This document shows positions 52,514-60,836 of a stretch of 64,000 nt of DNA, piece by piece. Below the pieces are notes generated by a model, which worked only from the letters and a program-made list of their open reading frames with translations, had not been told where the DNA came from and ran no database searches. Numbering within the stretch: the first letter of the stretch is position 1; each line of letters begins with the position of its first letter. Source of the DNA: Clostridiales bacterium (GTDB taxonomy: Bacteria > Bacillota > Clostridia > Oscillospirales > Oscillospiraceae); NCBI GenBank assembly GCA_029265405.1, contig JAJUJI010000002.1, forward strand, positions 186,001 through 250,000, given 5' to 3'. The position numbers were made by a program, and so were the translations under genes.

Positions 52514-55003
52514 ATGTACGAATTGAAGCCGATATCCGACCGGGTGGCGAGGATGCGTTCCAAATACAGGAACACTAAGCCGGAAATTTGCCTTGCCAGA
52601 TACAGGCTCATAACCGAGTTTTACATGGATCCGGAATATCAGAAGCTGAGCGGCATAATGAAGCGCGCGAAAGCGCTGCATCATATCCTGTCAAATATCC
52701 CCATACGGATAGACGAGGGCGAAGTTATCGTAGGCGCGCAGTCGGCAAAATACAGGGCCTGCGCCCTCTATCCGGAAAACAGCGTAAGCTGGCTGATAGA
52801 CGAGGTGAAGAGCGGCTTTATTTCCACAAGGGATATAGACCCGTATATAATATCCGAGGAGGACCGCCGTTATTTTCTGGAAACCGCCGATTTCTGGCTG
52901 CACGAGTGCATGTCGGCCAAGATGGACGCCATGATGCCCGACGGCTTCATGAACCGCATAGGCAGCGGCATAACCATGTTCGGGCCGAAAGACGCCTGCC
53001 AGTCTCCCGTGGGCCACTTTTGCACCGGCTATAAGACCGCCTGCGAAAAGGGCTTCGCCGCAATCAGGAAGGAAGCCCGCGATAAAATAGCCGAGCTTGA
53101 GGAGAACGGCATTTTCGGCGACTCGATAAACAAATACAACTTCTACAGGGCCGTAGACATAGTTTGCGACGGCATAATAATCCTTACAAAGCGCTACGCC
53201 AGGCTGGCCGAGGAAAAGATGGCGGCCGAAACCGACCCGGTAAGGAAAAAGGAGCTGGCCGCAATGGCGGACACTCTCAACTGGACGGTTGAAAAACCCT
53301 GCCGAGGCTTCCTTGACGCTCTGCAGTGCATATTCATGTATCAGACCGCCATGTGCCTTGACGCAAACATGCACGGCATAAGCTTCGGCCGCATCGACCA
53401 GTATTTGGGCCCCTATTATGAAAAGGATATAGCCGAGGGCAGGCTAACCCCGGAATACGCCCAGGAGCTCATGGACTTATTCTATCTTAAAGTGGCCGAA
53501 ATGAACAAGCCCTGGAGCTACGCCGCCACGCAGTCCAACCCCGGCTACAACAGCGGCCAGCTAATGACGCTCGGAGGCGTGGACAAGGACGGCAACGACG
53601 CAACAAACCCCGTCACCTTTATGATGCTCCAGACCTCCGGACGTCTGCTGCTGCATGACCCGCCGCAGGCGCTGAGGATACATAAAAATACTCCTCCTGA
53701 GCTTTGGGAGGCGGCGATAGAAACTACAAAGAGAGCCGGAGGAGTGCCGACCTTTGAAAACGACGACATCATCATACCGGCGCTGATGAGCCGAGGCCTT
53801 TCGCTGGAAAGCGCCAGAAACTACGCCCTGATCGGCTGCGTGGAGCCCGCCGGCTGCGGCGACGAGTGGCCCGCCTGCGGCGGCACCGGCACTGAAACGT
53901 ATTGGAATATGGCAAACGCCCTGATTCTGGCCATCAACGACGGAAAGCAGCCGCTCAAGCTGCTGGGGCGCAAAATAGGCAGCGAGGCCGTCCTGCCGTC
54001 AGAGAAGCGCGCCGGTCCTCCTTTGCCGAGCATGGGCCCCGACTTCCGCTGCGGCCTGCCCACCGGCTATCTGTATGAAATGACTGACTTCCAGCAGGTG
54101 CTGGACGCCTTCGAGGCTCAGGTCAAGCTTTTTGTCAAGTGGCACGCAAGCTGCATCAACGCCTTTGAATACGTGGCCCGGGAAATACTGCCGCTTCCCA
54201 TCGTCTCCTGTACGATGGACGGCTGCATGGAAAAGGGCATGGACGTCATGCACGGAGGCGCGCGCTACAACTCCACCGGCATAGCGGGCATCGCCATAGG
54301 CAATGTGGCCGACAGCCTCAACATGATAAAGCACCTCTGCTTCGACACAAAAAAGTGCACGACCCGCGAGCTTTACGACGCAGTTATGAATAACTGGCAG
54401 GGTTACGAGGATCTCCGCAGCTATATTATCAACGAGGCCCCGCATTACGGAAACGGCATAGACGAGGCGGACAAGTACGCTCGCTGGGCCGCCAAGGTTT
54501 TCGCCGACGCCGTCAACTCCTGCACCGGACCCAGGGGACGCTTCAGCGCCGGGCTGTATCCCGTAACTACCAACGTCATTTTCGGAAAAATGACTATAGC
54601 CACTCCCGACGGACGCTATATGGGCGAGCCGCTTTCCGACGGAATATCGGCAGTACAGGGCAGGGACGTCAGCGGCCCGACGAATATCCTGCACTCGGTG
54701 AGTAAAATTGACCAAAGCCAGTACCCAAACGGCACGCTGTTCAATATGAAATTCCACCCCACCTCGCTCAACGGAGAGGAAGGAACGGTAAAGCTTTCCC
54801 AGCTCATCCAGACTTATTTCGACATGGGAGGCATGGAAATCCAGATAAACATAATAAGCTCGGACACGCTGAAAAAGGCCATGGAAAGGCCGGAGGAATA
54901 CAAGGACCTTATAGTCCGTGTGGCCGGCTTCTCGGCTTATTTCGTTGAGCTGCACATCGACGGGCAGAGGGATCTTATAAGAAGGACAGAGCTGGCGCTT
55001 TAA
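52514..55003 (+). CDS. Glycyl radical enzyme, pyruvate-formate-lyase family, dehydratase/lyase type
   Basis: An 829-residue oxygen-sensitive glycyl radical enzyme. The catalytic thiyl site is C442 with the general-base E444 in LIGCVEPAGCG; the C-x-E pattern marks the dehydratase/lyase branch (glycerol, propanediol, hydroxyproline, choline and isethionate enzymes), unlike the CC pair of true pyruvate formate-lyase. The radical glycine is G805 in RVAGFSAYF, 25 residues from the end. The N-terminus carries the usual GEVIVGAQSAKYRACALYPE substrate-channel segment. Substrate cannot be assigned by eye. No activating radical-SAM enzyme or microcompartment genes lie beside it. A WYL regulator gene is convergent downstream. 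Confidence 0.88.
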   Translation: MYELKPISDRVARMRSKYRNTKPEICLARYRLITEFYMDPEYQKLSGIMKRAKALHHILSNIPIRIDEGEVIVGAQSAKYRACALYPENSVSWLIDEVKSGFISTRDIDPYIISEEDRRYFLETADFWLHECMSAKMDAMMPDGFMNRIGSGITMFGPKDACQSPVGHFCTGYKTACEKGFAAIRKEARDKIAELEENGIFGDSINKYNFYRAVDIVCDGIIILTKRYARLAEEKMAAETDPVRKKELAAMADTLNWTVEKPCRGFLDALQCIFMYQTAMCLDANMHGISFGRIDQYLGPYYEKDIAEGRLTPEYAQELMDLFYLKVAEMNKPWSYAATQSNPGYNSGQLMTLGGVDKDGNDATNPVTFMMLQTSGRLLLHDPPQALRIHKNTPPELWEAAIETTKRAGGVPTFENDDIIIPALMSRGLSLESARNYALIGCVEPAGCGDEWPACGGTGTETYWNMANALILAINDGKQPLKLLGRKIGSEAVLPSEKRAGPPLPSMGPDFRCGLPTGYLYEMTDFQQVLDAFEAQVKLFVKWHASCINAFEYVAREILPLPIVSCTMDGCMEKGMDVMHGGARYNSTGIAGIAIGNVADSLNMIKHLCFDTKKCTTRELYDAVMNNWQGYEDLRSYIINEAPHYGNGIDEADKYARWAAKVFADAVNSCTGPRGRFSAGLYPVTTNVIFGKMTIATPDGRYMGEPLSDGISAVQGRDVSGPTNILHSVSKIDQSQYPNGTLFNMKFHPTSLNGEEGTVKLSQLIQTYFDMGGMEIQINIISSDTLKKAMERPEEYKDLIVRVAGFSAYFVELHIDGQRDLIRRTELAL

Positions 55004-55023
55004 GCCGGGCCGCATGATAAAAA

Positions 55024-55058
55024 GGCGCTGGGCTCAATAGAGCTCCAGCACCTTTTTT
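55024..55058 (+). terminator. Terminator of the glycyl radical enzyme gene
   Basis: GGCGCTGGGCTC (55024-55035), loop AATA, GAGCTCCAGCACC (55040-55052) with one bulge and a wobble pair, then six T residues. It overlaps the 3' end of the convergent WYL gene and can serve both strands. Confidence 0.7.
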
Positions 55059-56011
55059 GTATATTCCTTCATTTGAGCGGCCACATCCTCGGGCCAGGCT
55101 ATCCTCGCCTCGGCCCCGAAGCCGAATACCCAGGCGAAAAACTGAGGACTTACCGCAACGCTCACCGTAACCGAAAAACAGCCCTCCGGCTTCGGAACCA
55201 GCACCGCCTCCTTGCCGAAACGGTCTATGACCGCGTGCGCCAGACGCTCCGCAAACTCTATCTTCACAAGACGCTCCCGGCCTGTGAACATTCCGAAAAT
55301 TCTGTCGGCGTATGAGGACATGTCCACGGCTTTAAACGCTTCAGCGCCTTCACGCTTGTTCCTTTCCAGCCTTATTTCAGCCATCTTGTCAACGCGGTAA
55401 TGCTTCAGCTTATCCTCGGCGTCGTCGAAAGCCACAAGATAGTAATTTTCGTTGTCCCATATCAGCGCATACGGACTGACTGAATAGCGCTTGCCGCCCT
55501 TGCGGTATACTCTGTTTTTATAAACATTGTAATCAAAATAAAGGAAGCTTATTTTCCTGTCCACGGCTATCGCCTTATGCAGCCTGTCCACATTGTAATA
55601 GATGCTCTCGTTCATGCTTTTTATCCGCTTGACCACATAGACCTGCCTGTGGAGCTGAGCCGCCTGGTTGTCGCCGGCCAGCTTTTCTATCTTGGCAATA
55701 AGCGAGTCGCTCTTTTTCCGGGTTATGAATTTTGAAGCCTGGACGCTGTCGGCCAGCAGCTTCAGCTCTGCCAGCTCGAAATCCCTGGAGCCTAGATAGT
55801 AGCCGCCCTTTTTTGACGCAATTATATCAAGACCGTAAAGCCTGAGAGCCTCAATATCGTCGTAGATTGCCTTTCTTTCTGCGCTTATGCCTTTCTTCTC
55901 CAAATAGTTGATAATATCCGACGAGGTAGCGGCATGCTCCTCGTCCGTTTGCCTTTCGAGCAGTTCCTTTACATATAGAAGCCGCAGCTTCTGATTTGGT
56001 GTTTTTGCCAT
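55034..56011 (-). CDS. WYL-domain transcriptional regulator (DeoR/YafY type)
   Basis: A 325-residue regulator with an N-terminal winged helix-turn-helix (QKLRLLYVKELLE...TSSDIINYLEKKGISAERKAIYDDIEALRLYGLDI) and a WYL ligand-sensing domain (about 130-215, including VSPYALIWDNENYYLVAFDD, the family's YxLVAxD-type core) followed by the WCX extension. Such proteins respond to small nucleic acid or metabolite ligands. It faces the glycyl radical enzyme gene and may regulate it through the inverted repeat at 52459-52479, but no matching site is seen at its own promoter. Confidence 0.88.
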   Translation of the reverse strand: MAKTPNQKLRLLYVKELLERQTDEEHAATSSDIINYLEKKGISAERKAIYDDIEALRLYGLDIIASKKGGYYLGSRDFELAELKLLADSVQASKFITRKKSDSLIAKIEKLAGDNQAAQLHRQVYVVKRIKSMNESIYYNVDRLHKAIAVDRKISFLYFDYNVYKNRVYRKGGKRYSVSPYALIWDNENYYLVAFDDAEDKLKHYRVDKMAEIRLERNKREGAEAFKAVDMSSYADRIFGMFTGRERLVKIEFAERLAHAVIDRFGKEAVLVPKPEGCFSVTVSVAVSPQFFAWVFGFGAEARIAWPEDVAAQMKEYTKKVLELY

Positions 56012-56057
56012 GCGTTACGCCTCCGCAAGATTTCAAAGCCGCTCCCAGAGCAATTAA

Positions 56058-56086
56058 ATTTTAACACATTGACAGCTAAGCGGCAA
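56058..56086 (-). promoter_or_regulatory. Promoter of the WYL regulator gene
   Basis: Minus-strand TTGCCG (56081-56086), 17-base spacer, TAAAAT (56058-56063), about 45 bases ahead of the start codon. Confidence 0.55.
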
Positions 56087-56235
56087 GCATTTATAATTTA
56101 TGTTTGTTGAACCCCAGTTTGCTGCAGAATCGCTCCCCAAGCGCAAATAAGCTTTAACAAGCGCTGCGCATTGCTCATAAAAGCATTTAAACTATTAATT
56201 TATTCGGATTCCTGTGCGGCGGAGGGACGGTTTAT

Positions 56236-56730
56236 ATGCCAAACGGGCTTTGCTGTTTTACCGGCCACAGATATATAGAGCCTTCTTTGCTGCCGCTTTT
56301 GAGGGCACGGCTGAGAAAAGCAGCCGAAGACCTGGCTCTCGGCGGCATCGGCGGCTTCATATGCGGCGGCGCTCTGGGCTTTGATACCATTGCCGCCGAG
56401 ACGGTGCTCAGGCTTAAGAACCGGCTGCCGGAACTGACCCTGACTCTTGTCCTGCCTTACCGCGGCCAAAGCGACAGATGGTCCAGGGCGGACAGAGAGC
56501 GATACGCCGCCATCATGGATATGGCCGACGAGGTAATCTGCCTCTCCGAGGAGTATACTCCTTACTGCATGATAAAGCGCAACAGATTCATGGTAGAGCG
56601 CAGTTCTGTTTGCGTATGCTGGCTTACGCAAGCCAGCGGAGGGACCGCTTATACGGTTTCCTATGCCGCTTCCCGCGGCCTTAAAGTTATCAATCTTGCC
56701 ATGGGATTGCAGACAGCTTTGGGAGGTTAA
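56236..56730 (+). CDS. SLOG-domain protein (DUF1273/YpsA family)
   Basis: A 164-residue Rossmann-like SLOG protein. The family start CCFTGHRYIE is followed by GGFICGGALGFDTIAAETVL, the nucleotide-binding glycine-rich core, LVLPYRGQSDRW and CWLTQASGGTAYTVSYAASRGLKVINL. SLOG proteins of this group bind nucleotide-like ligands; YpsA of Bacillus affects cell division, but no precise activity is known. GGAGGG precedes the ATG. It lies 4 bases upstream of the aldo/keto reductase gene and is probably cotranscribed. Confidence 0.85.
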   Translation: MPNGLCCFTGHRYIEPSLLPLLRARLRKAAEDLALGGIGGFICGGALGFDTIAAETVLRLKNRLPELTLTLVLPYRGQSDRWSRADRERYAAIMDMADEVICLSEEYTPYCMIKRNRFMVERSSVCVCWLTQASGGTAYTVSYAASRGLKVINLAMGLQTALGG

Positions 56731-56734
56731 TATA

Positions 56735-57865
56735 ATGTCGGATTTTTTTGGTAAAAATATTAAAGAGCTTGGCTTCGGACTGATGCGGCTTCCCGTAGTT
56801 CCGGGCGGAGAGCAGAAGGACATCGATTTTGAGCAGGTTCAAAAAATGGTCGATTTATTTATAGAGCGCGGGTTTTCATATTTCGACACCGCGTATCTGT
56901 ATCACAACGGCTATTCGGAAACAGTGGTTAAAAGATGCCTTGTGGACAAGTACCCCCGTGGCTCCTTCCAGGTGGTGGATAAGATGCCGCTGTGGAACAT
57001 AAAGGGCAAGGAGGATTATGAAAAGATATTCCGTACCCAGCTTGAGCGAACCGGTCTTGAATATTTCGACGTATATTATCTGCACGGCATAGGCGTCGGC
57101 AGCCTGGATCTGCTGGACAAAACCGGCGGCTGGGAGTATCTGAGATCCCTGAAAGATAGAGGGCTTGCAAAGCATATCGGCTTCAGCTACCACTCCCCGG
57201 CCGAGCCGCTGAACAGGATACTTGACAGCCATCCCGAGGTGGAGCTGGTGCAGCTCCAAATAAATTATGTTGACTGGGACAGCGAATCGGTGCAATCGCG
57301 CCTGTGCTACGAGGCATGCCGCAGCCGCGGGGTAAGGGTAGCCGTCATGGAGCCCGTCAAGGGCGGCTCGCTTGCCAATCCACACCCAAACATACAGAAA
57401 ATTTTCAAGGATTATAATCCCGAAGCTTCCGTGGCATCCTGGGCCATACGCTTCGCCGCCTCGCTCGAGGGGGTAGTATCGGTGCTTTCCGGCATGTCAT
57501 CTCTTGAGCAGGTGGACGACAACACGAAAACTATGTCGGATTTCAAACCTCTTACCGAGGCAGAACGCGCAAAGATCGCCGAGGCTGTAAGCGCCTTTGC
57601 GAAAATACCGACGATACCCTGCACCTCCTGCAAATACTGCATGGATGAGTGCCCGAAAAAGATCAACATACCCTCCATATTAGGCATGCTCAATGAATAC
57701 GAGAAATACCAGAGCGCGGCTAACCAGAAGTTTGGCTATTCCATGATGACGGCCATGGGCGGCAAGGCCTCCTCCTGCGTCGGCTGCAGGCTCTGCGAAA
57801 AGCATTGCCCCCAGAATATACCGATCACCTCGCATTTGAAAAAAGCGGCCAAGCTGTTTGAATAA
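56735..57865 (+). CDS. Aldo/keto reductase with C-terminal ferredoxin-like domain
   Basis: A 376-residue protein with an aldo/keto reductase TIM barrel (LGFGLMRLPV; DTAYLYHNGYSE with the catalytic D and Y; HIGFSYHSPAEP) and a C-terminal dicluster ferredoxin domain: C296, C299, C302, C306 and C348, C351, C354, C358. This fusion is common in anaerobes and probably uses ferredoxin rather than, or as well as, NAD(P)H. The ATG at 56735 is set by GGGAGG eight bases upstream; the open frame extends further into the SLOG gene but without a better start. Substrate unknown. Confidence 0.9.
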   Translation: MSDFFGKNIKELGFGLMRLPVVPGGEQKDIDFEQVQKMVDLFIERGFSYFDTAYLYHNGYSETVVKRCLVDKYPRGSFQVVDKMPLWNIKGKEDYEKIFRTQLERTGLEYFDVYYLHGIGVGSLDLLDKTGGWEYLRSLKDRGLAKHIGFSYHSPAEPLNRILDSHPEVELVQLQINYVDWDSESVQSRLCYEACRSRGVRVAVMEPVKGGSLANPHPNIQKIFKDYNPEASVASWAIRFAASLEGVVSVLSGMSSLEQVDDNTKTMSDFKPLTEAERAKIAEAVSAFAKIPTIPCTSCKYCMDECPKKINIPSILGMLNEYEKYQSAANQKFGYSMMTAMGGKASSCVGCRLCEKHCPQNIPITSHLKKAAKLFE

Positions 57866-58541
57866 ACTTTTTCAGGCGGGCATATTCCCGCCAACAATTC
57901 AAATATTCGGATTATGAGCCTTTCAGGCTCTGTTTAGCGGCGGCCGAAAACAGCCGATTCAACCGGCCGAGCCCAAAAACGTGGACCGCTGGAAAACTCG
58001 CGCGAACTTTTTATTTTAACGTTTTTTCTTTTTTGCGTAAGTATTCGAGTTTTTCAGCTAGCCCTGATTAGTCTGTAGTTTTTCAACAAAACCGGCGTAT
58101 TGCACTTTATGTTTGCTTGACATATTGCAATACGCCGGTTCTTTTTGCGCTAATAAACGGTTTTTTAACTCAAGTAATGTTATTAACATTACATTAATAA
58201 TTTAGCATTGAAATTCTCGTTACCTCGGCTACTTTAATTTGATATATCGTTTTATATATAATATTTTCAAATTTCAGCGCAACCTTGCTTTACATAATTT
58301 TCTATTTATATTATTTTGCAAATTTAACAATTAAAAATATGCAATTAATTATTTAATGCAAAAGTGCGATATTACGGGCGTCATTGCGCGGAAGGCAATG
58401 TCCGCCAATTTTATGGCGCTTATTTAATGGAATTATTGTCGCTGTTGCACATAGTCTATATTTGAATAAGTAATATTTGCTTAGTGCTGTTATGCCCGAA
58501 AAGGGCGTTGGCATATACCAGTAATAATAGGAGGAAACCCG
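57866..58541 (+). other. Long structured intergenic region before the surface-protein gene
   Basis: No open frame looks like a gene. Parts: GGCGGG/CCCGCC hairpin at 57875-57892; GAGCCT-TTC-AGGCTC at about 57916-57930; a GC-rich folded segment at about 57930-58010 within otherwise AT-rich DNA; a strong terminator-type hairpin at 58090-58145; a perfect palindrome GTAATGTT-ATT-AACATTAC at 58174-58192; and an AT-rich tract to the ribosome site AGGAGG. Several weak -35/-10 pairs occur (for example TTTACA-17-TATTTT near 58291), none decisive. No B12-box or other known riboswitch core was recognised. Confidence 0.45.
58090..58145 (+). terminator. Strong hairpin with T-tract upstream of the surface-protein gene
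   Basis: A perfect 15-base-pair stem (58090-58104 with 58126-58140), a 21-base loop, and CTTTTT after it. It lies 225 bases beyond the aldo/keto reductase stop, too far for a simple gene end, so it may end a small RNA or act as an attenuator. Confidence 0.6.
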
Positions 58542-60809
58542 ATGAAAAAGGCACTCGCAATAGCCGTTGCCGTTTTACTGCTGGCGGCAATGGCGCCCGT
58601 CGCGCTGGCGGCCGGAACGACCGTAAATGTCAGCGTCAGCGTTGACGGAAAGCTCTTGGTAGCCGCCGAACCCGTTACGGTGGATAACGCGACCGTAGAC
58701 GCCGTCATAAGGGCGGCGCACGCAGCGTTTTATTCCGGCGGGGAAAGCGGCTATACCGCGGGAATCGACGCGACATGGAACATGTTCCTTATCACACAGT
58801 GCTGGGGCGTCGCCACTACCCCATACGTAATTTTGAACGACGCGCCCCTGACTGCGACCGCCGACACCGCTCCCGTTGCAAACGGCGACAACCTGATTAT
58901 TTGCCTGAGCAGCGACAGAAACACCACGCCTTCACCGCTTTCGCTGAAAGCCTCCGTATCCGGCAGCTCGGCGACGGTGACGGCCAACCTGTGGACGCTG
59001 GATTTTTCGACCTTTACTTATTCCTCCTCGCCCTTCGGCGGAGCTAAGGTAATAGATCCGGCGACGGGTTCTTCGCTCGGCACTACCGACGCCAACGGCA
59101 GTGCGACCGTCACCGTTCCCGCCAGCGGAAAAATAGCGATTGACGGGCTGGCCGCAATAAAGGTGGAGGGCGCTGCCGCCGGCGGGCAATCGGCTCCGGC
59201 CGCAGCCGATACACAGGAAAGCTCGGCCGGCCAGCAAGCATCCTCAGCCTCGGCTGGCGGCGCCGAGTCAGCGAGCGGCCCTTCCGCCTCAGAAGCTGCT
59301 CCGGCTGCAAACGCCTCCTCCTCCGCCCCCGCTGCGTCCGTATCAACCGATTCGGTTTTCTTCAGCATAAGCGTTGACGGAGTGCTTCAGGTTGCCGCCC
59401 AGCCTATGCCTCTCCCCGCCGATGCCACGGTCAACGGAGTATTGGCGGCTGCGCATGAAAAGTTTTACTCCGGAGGGGCTTCCGGCTATACCGCCGGCAT
59501 AGACTCGACCTGGAACATGTTTCTTATAACGAAGTGCTGGGGCGTGACAGCCACCCCCTATGTTATGGTAAACGGAGTCGTCCTTGGCTCTACCACCTAT
59601 AATCAGACGGCCGACAAGGCGCCGATAAAGGCCGGTGACAATATCATTGTATCGCTTTCAAGCGACTCTACCAAGCCCGCCCAGGCTATATCGCTTACGG
59701 CTGATGTAGCCGACGGCTCGGCCACCGTTACGGCCACCTCATGGGTGCTTAATTTCTCAACCTTCACATACACCTCCTCTCCCCTTGCAGGCGCTAATGT
59801 AATCGACCCCGTATCCGGCAAATCCCTCGGCACCACCGACGCCAACGGCCAGATAGTCGTTCCCGCGACAGGCGTCGCGGCTATAGAGGGTCTTGCCGCA
59901 ATACCCGTGGACGGCAGCACCTGCGCCACTTCCGCCACTTCCGCCACCTCCGCTTCCGCCCCTGCTCCCGCAGACTCCGCAGGCGGCTCAACCACCGCTC
60001 CCGCCGCCCCAACCGGCGAGCCCACAACGGTGTATGTCACAATAAGCATAGACGGCGTGCTCCAGATAGCGGCCCAGCCCGTCACTACGACGACTTTGAC
60101 CGTAGACGGAGCTTTGAAGGCTGCGCATGAAAAGTACTATTCCGGCGGCGCGGCTGGCTACCACGGCGGCAACGCCTCCTTCGGCTACATGATCGACACC
60201 ATTTGGGGAGTTCAGACGACGCCTTACGTTATCATAGGCGGCGCGCCTCTCGGCTCGCAGAAGGGCGAGTACTCTGCTTATGTCAGCGTAGACCAGTGCC
60301 CGATAAAGGAGGGCGACAATATAGTATGCGTCTTTTCCGCTACGGGCGCGACTATGCCTGTCGTTTCATTGTCCTTCGATGAGGACGGCTACATTGTTGC
60401 CACAAGCTGGTCGCTTGATTTTACAACCTTCACTTATACGCAAGCCACTTATGTCGACGCCGATGTGATTGATGCCGAAACCGGCGAGGTTCTGGGCAAG
60501 ACCGACGCCTTCGGAAAGATCAAGCTTAAAAAGACTCCCGCATGCGGCGTGGCTGCAATCACCGGCCTTTCCGCCATTCCCGTCGGCGAGGTCAAATCCT
60601 TCACAGCCTACGACGGCAAGTATACCCCCCCAGCGCACGACTACAGCATCTTCGGCGGCAAGGACGGAAGGCACCTGCTTATTATAGTCGTTGTGGCTCT
60701 CGCATTTGCAATACCGCTCGGCATAGTTGTCGCCTACGCTCAAAACAAGGAGCTGAAAAACAAGGGTGTAAAATATGCGGACGTTTCCAGAGCCAATAAA
60801 AAACGCTGA
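58542..60809 (+). CDS. Three-repeat surface protein, DUF4430/transcobalamin-C-like modules, C-terminal anchor
   Basis: A 755-residue exported protein. Residues 1-23 are a clean signal peptide ending ALA. Three related modules start near 26, 270 and 495. Each has a first part of about 95 residues with the pattern VSVDGxLxVAAxPV...TVxxxxxAAHxxFYSGG.xGY...WGVxTTPYV..N..PL...GDNxI, and a second beta-rich part with SWxLxFxTFTYT...GAxVIDxxTGxxLGxTDAxG...AIxGLAAIPV. Ala/Ser/Pro/Thr-rich linkers join modules 1-2 (about 209-268) and 2-3 (about 447-490). A membrane helix at about 711-733 and a basic tail anchor the C-terminus. The first part resembles DUF4430/transcobalamin C-terminal beta-grasp domains, which suggests ligand binding; this is inference. 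The ABC transporter gene follows after 27 bases. Confidence 0.72.
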   Translation: MKKALAIAVAVLLLAAMAPVALAAGTTVNVSVSVDGKLLVAAEPVTVDNATVDAVIRAAHAAFYSGGESGYTAGIDATWNMFLITQCWGVATTPYVILNDAPLTATADTAPVANGDNLIICLSSDRNTTPSPLSLKASVSGSSATVTANLWTLDFSTFTYSSSPFGGAKVIDPATGSSLGTTDANGSATVTVPASGKIAIDGLAAIKVEGAAAGGQSAPAAADTQESSAGQQASSASAGGAESASGPSASEAAPAANASSSAPAASVSTDSVFFSISVDGVLQVAAQPMPLPADATVNGVLAAAHEKFYSGGASGYTAGIDSTWNMFLITKCWGVTATPYVMVNGVVLGSTTYNQTADKAPIKAGDNIIVSLSSDSTKPAQAISLTADVADGSATVTATSWVLNFSTFTYTSSPLAGANVIDPVSGKSLGTTDANGQIVVPATGVAAIEGLAAIPVDGSTCATSATSATSASAPAPADSAGGSTTAPAAPTGEPTTVYVTISIDGVLQIAAQPVTTTTLTVDGALKAAHEKYYSGGAAGYHGGNASFGYMIDTIWGVQTTPYVIIGGAPLGSQKGEYSAYVSVDQCPIKEGDNIVCVFSATGATMPVVSLSFDEDGYIVATSWSLDFTTFTYTQATYVDADVIDAETGEVLGKTDAFGKIKLKKTPACGVAAITGLSAIPVGEVKSFTAYDGKYTPPAHDYSIFGGKDGRHLLIIVVVALAFAIPLGIVVAYAQNKELKNKGVKYADVSRANKKR
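58613..60590 (+). repeat. Three tandem coding repeats, about 550 bases each
   Basis: The three modules of the surface protein (about 58613-59160, 59345-59920 and 60020-60590) are similar at the protein level but strongly diverged in synonymous positions, so the duplication is old. Modules 1 and 2 are closer to each other (both contain GYTAGIDxTWNMFLIT) than to module 3. A short 9-base tandem repeat coding for Thr-Ser-Ala lies in linker 2 (about 59931-59957). Confidence 0.75.
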
Positions 60810-60836
60810 CCGCAAGAGGAGGATATGTAACATTTT

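Noticed and set aside
52514-55003. Pyruvate formate-lyase (pflB)
   Set aside because: The active site is GCVEP with a single cysteine and a glutamate, not the adjacent Cys-Cys pair of pyruvate formate-lyase.
57866-58541. Cobalamin riboswitch upstream of the putative corrinoid uptake operon
   Set aside because: I looked for the B12-box and GCCACTG-type core and did not find them on either strand, so no riboswitch is claimed.
58613-60590. Recent tandem duplication or phase-variable repeat in the surface protein gene
   Set aside because: Nucleotide identity between modules is low, so slippage or recent expansion is unlikely.
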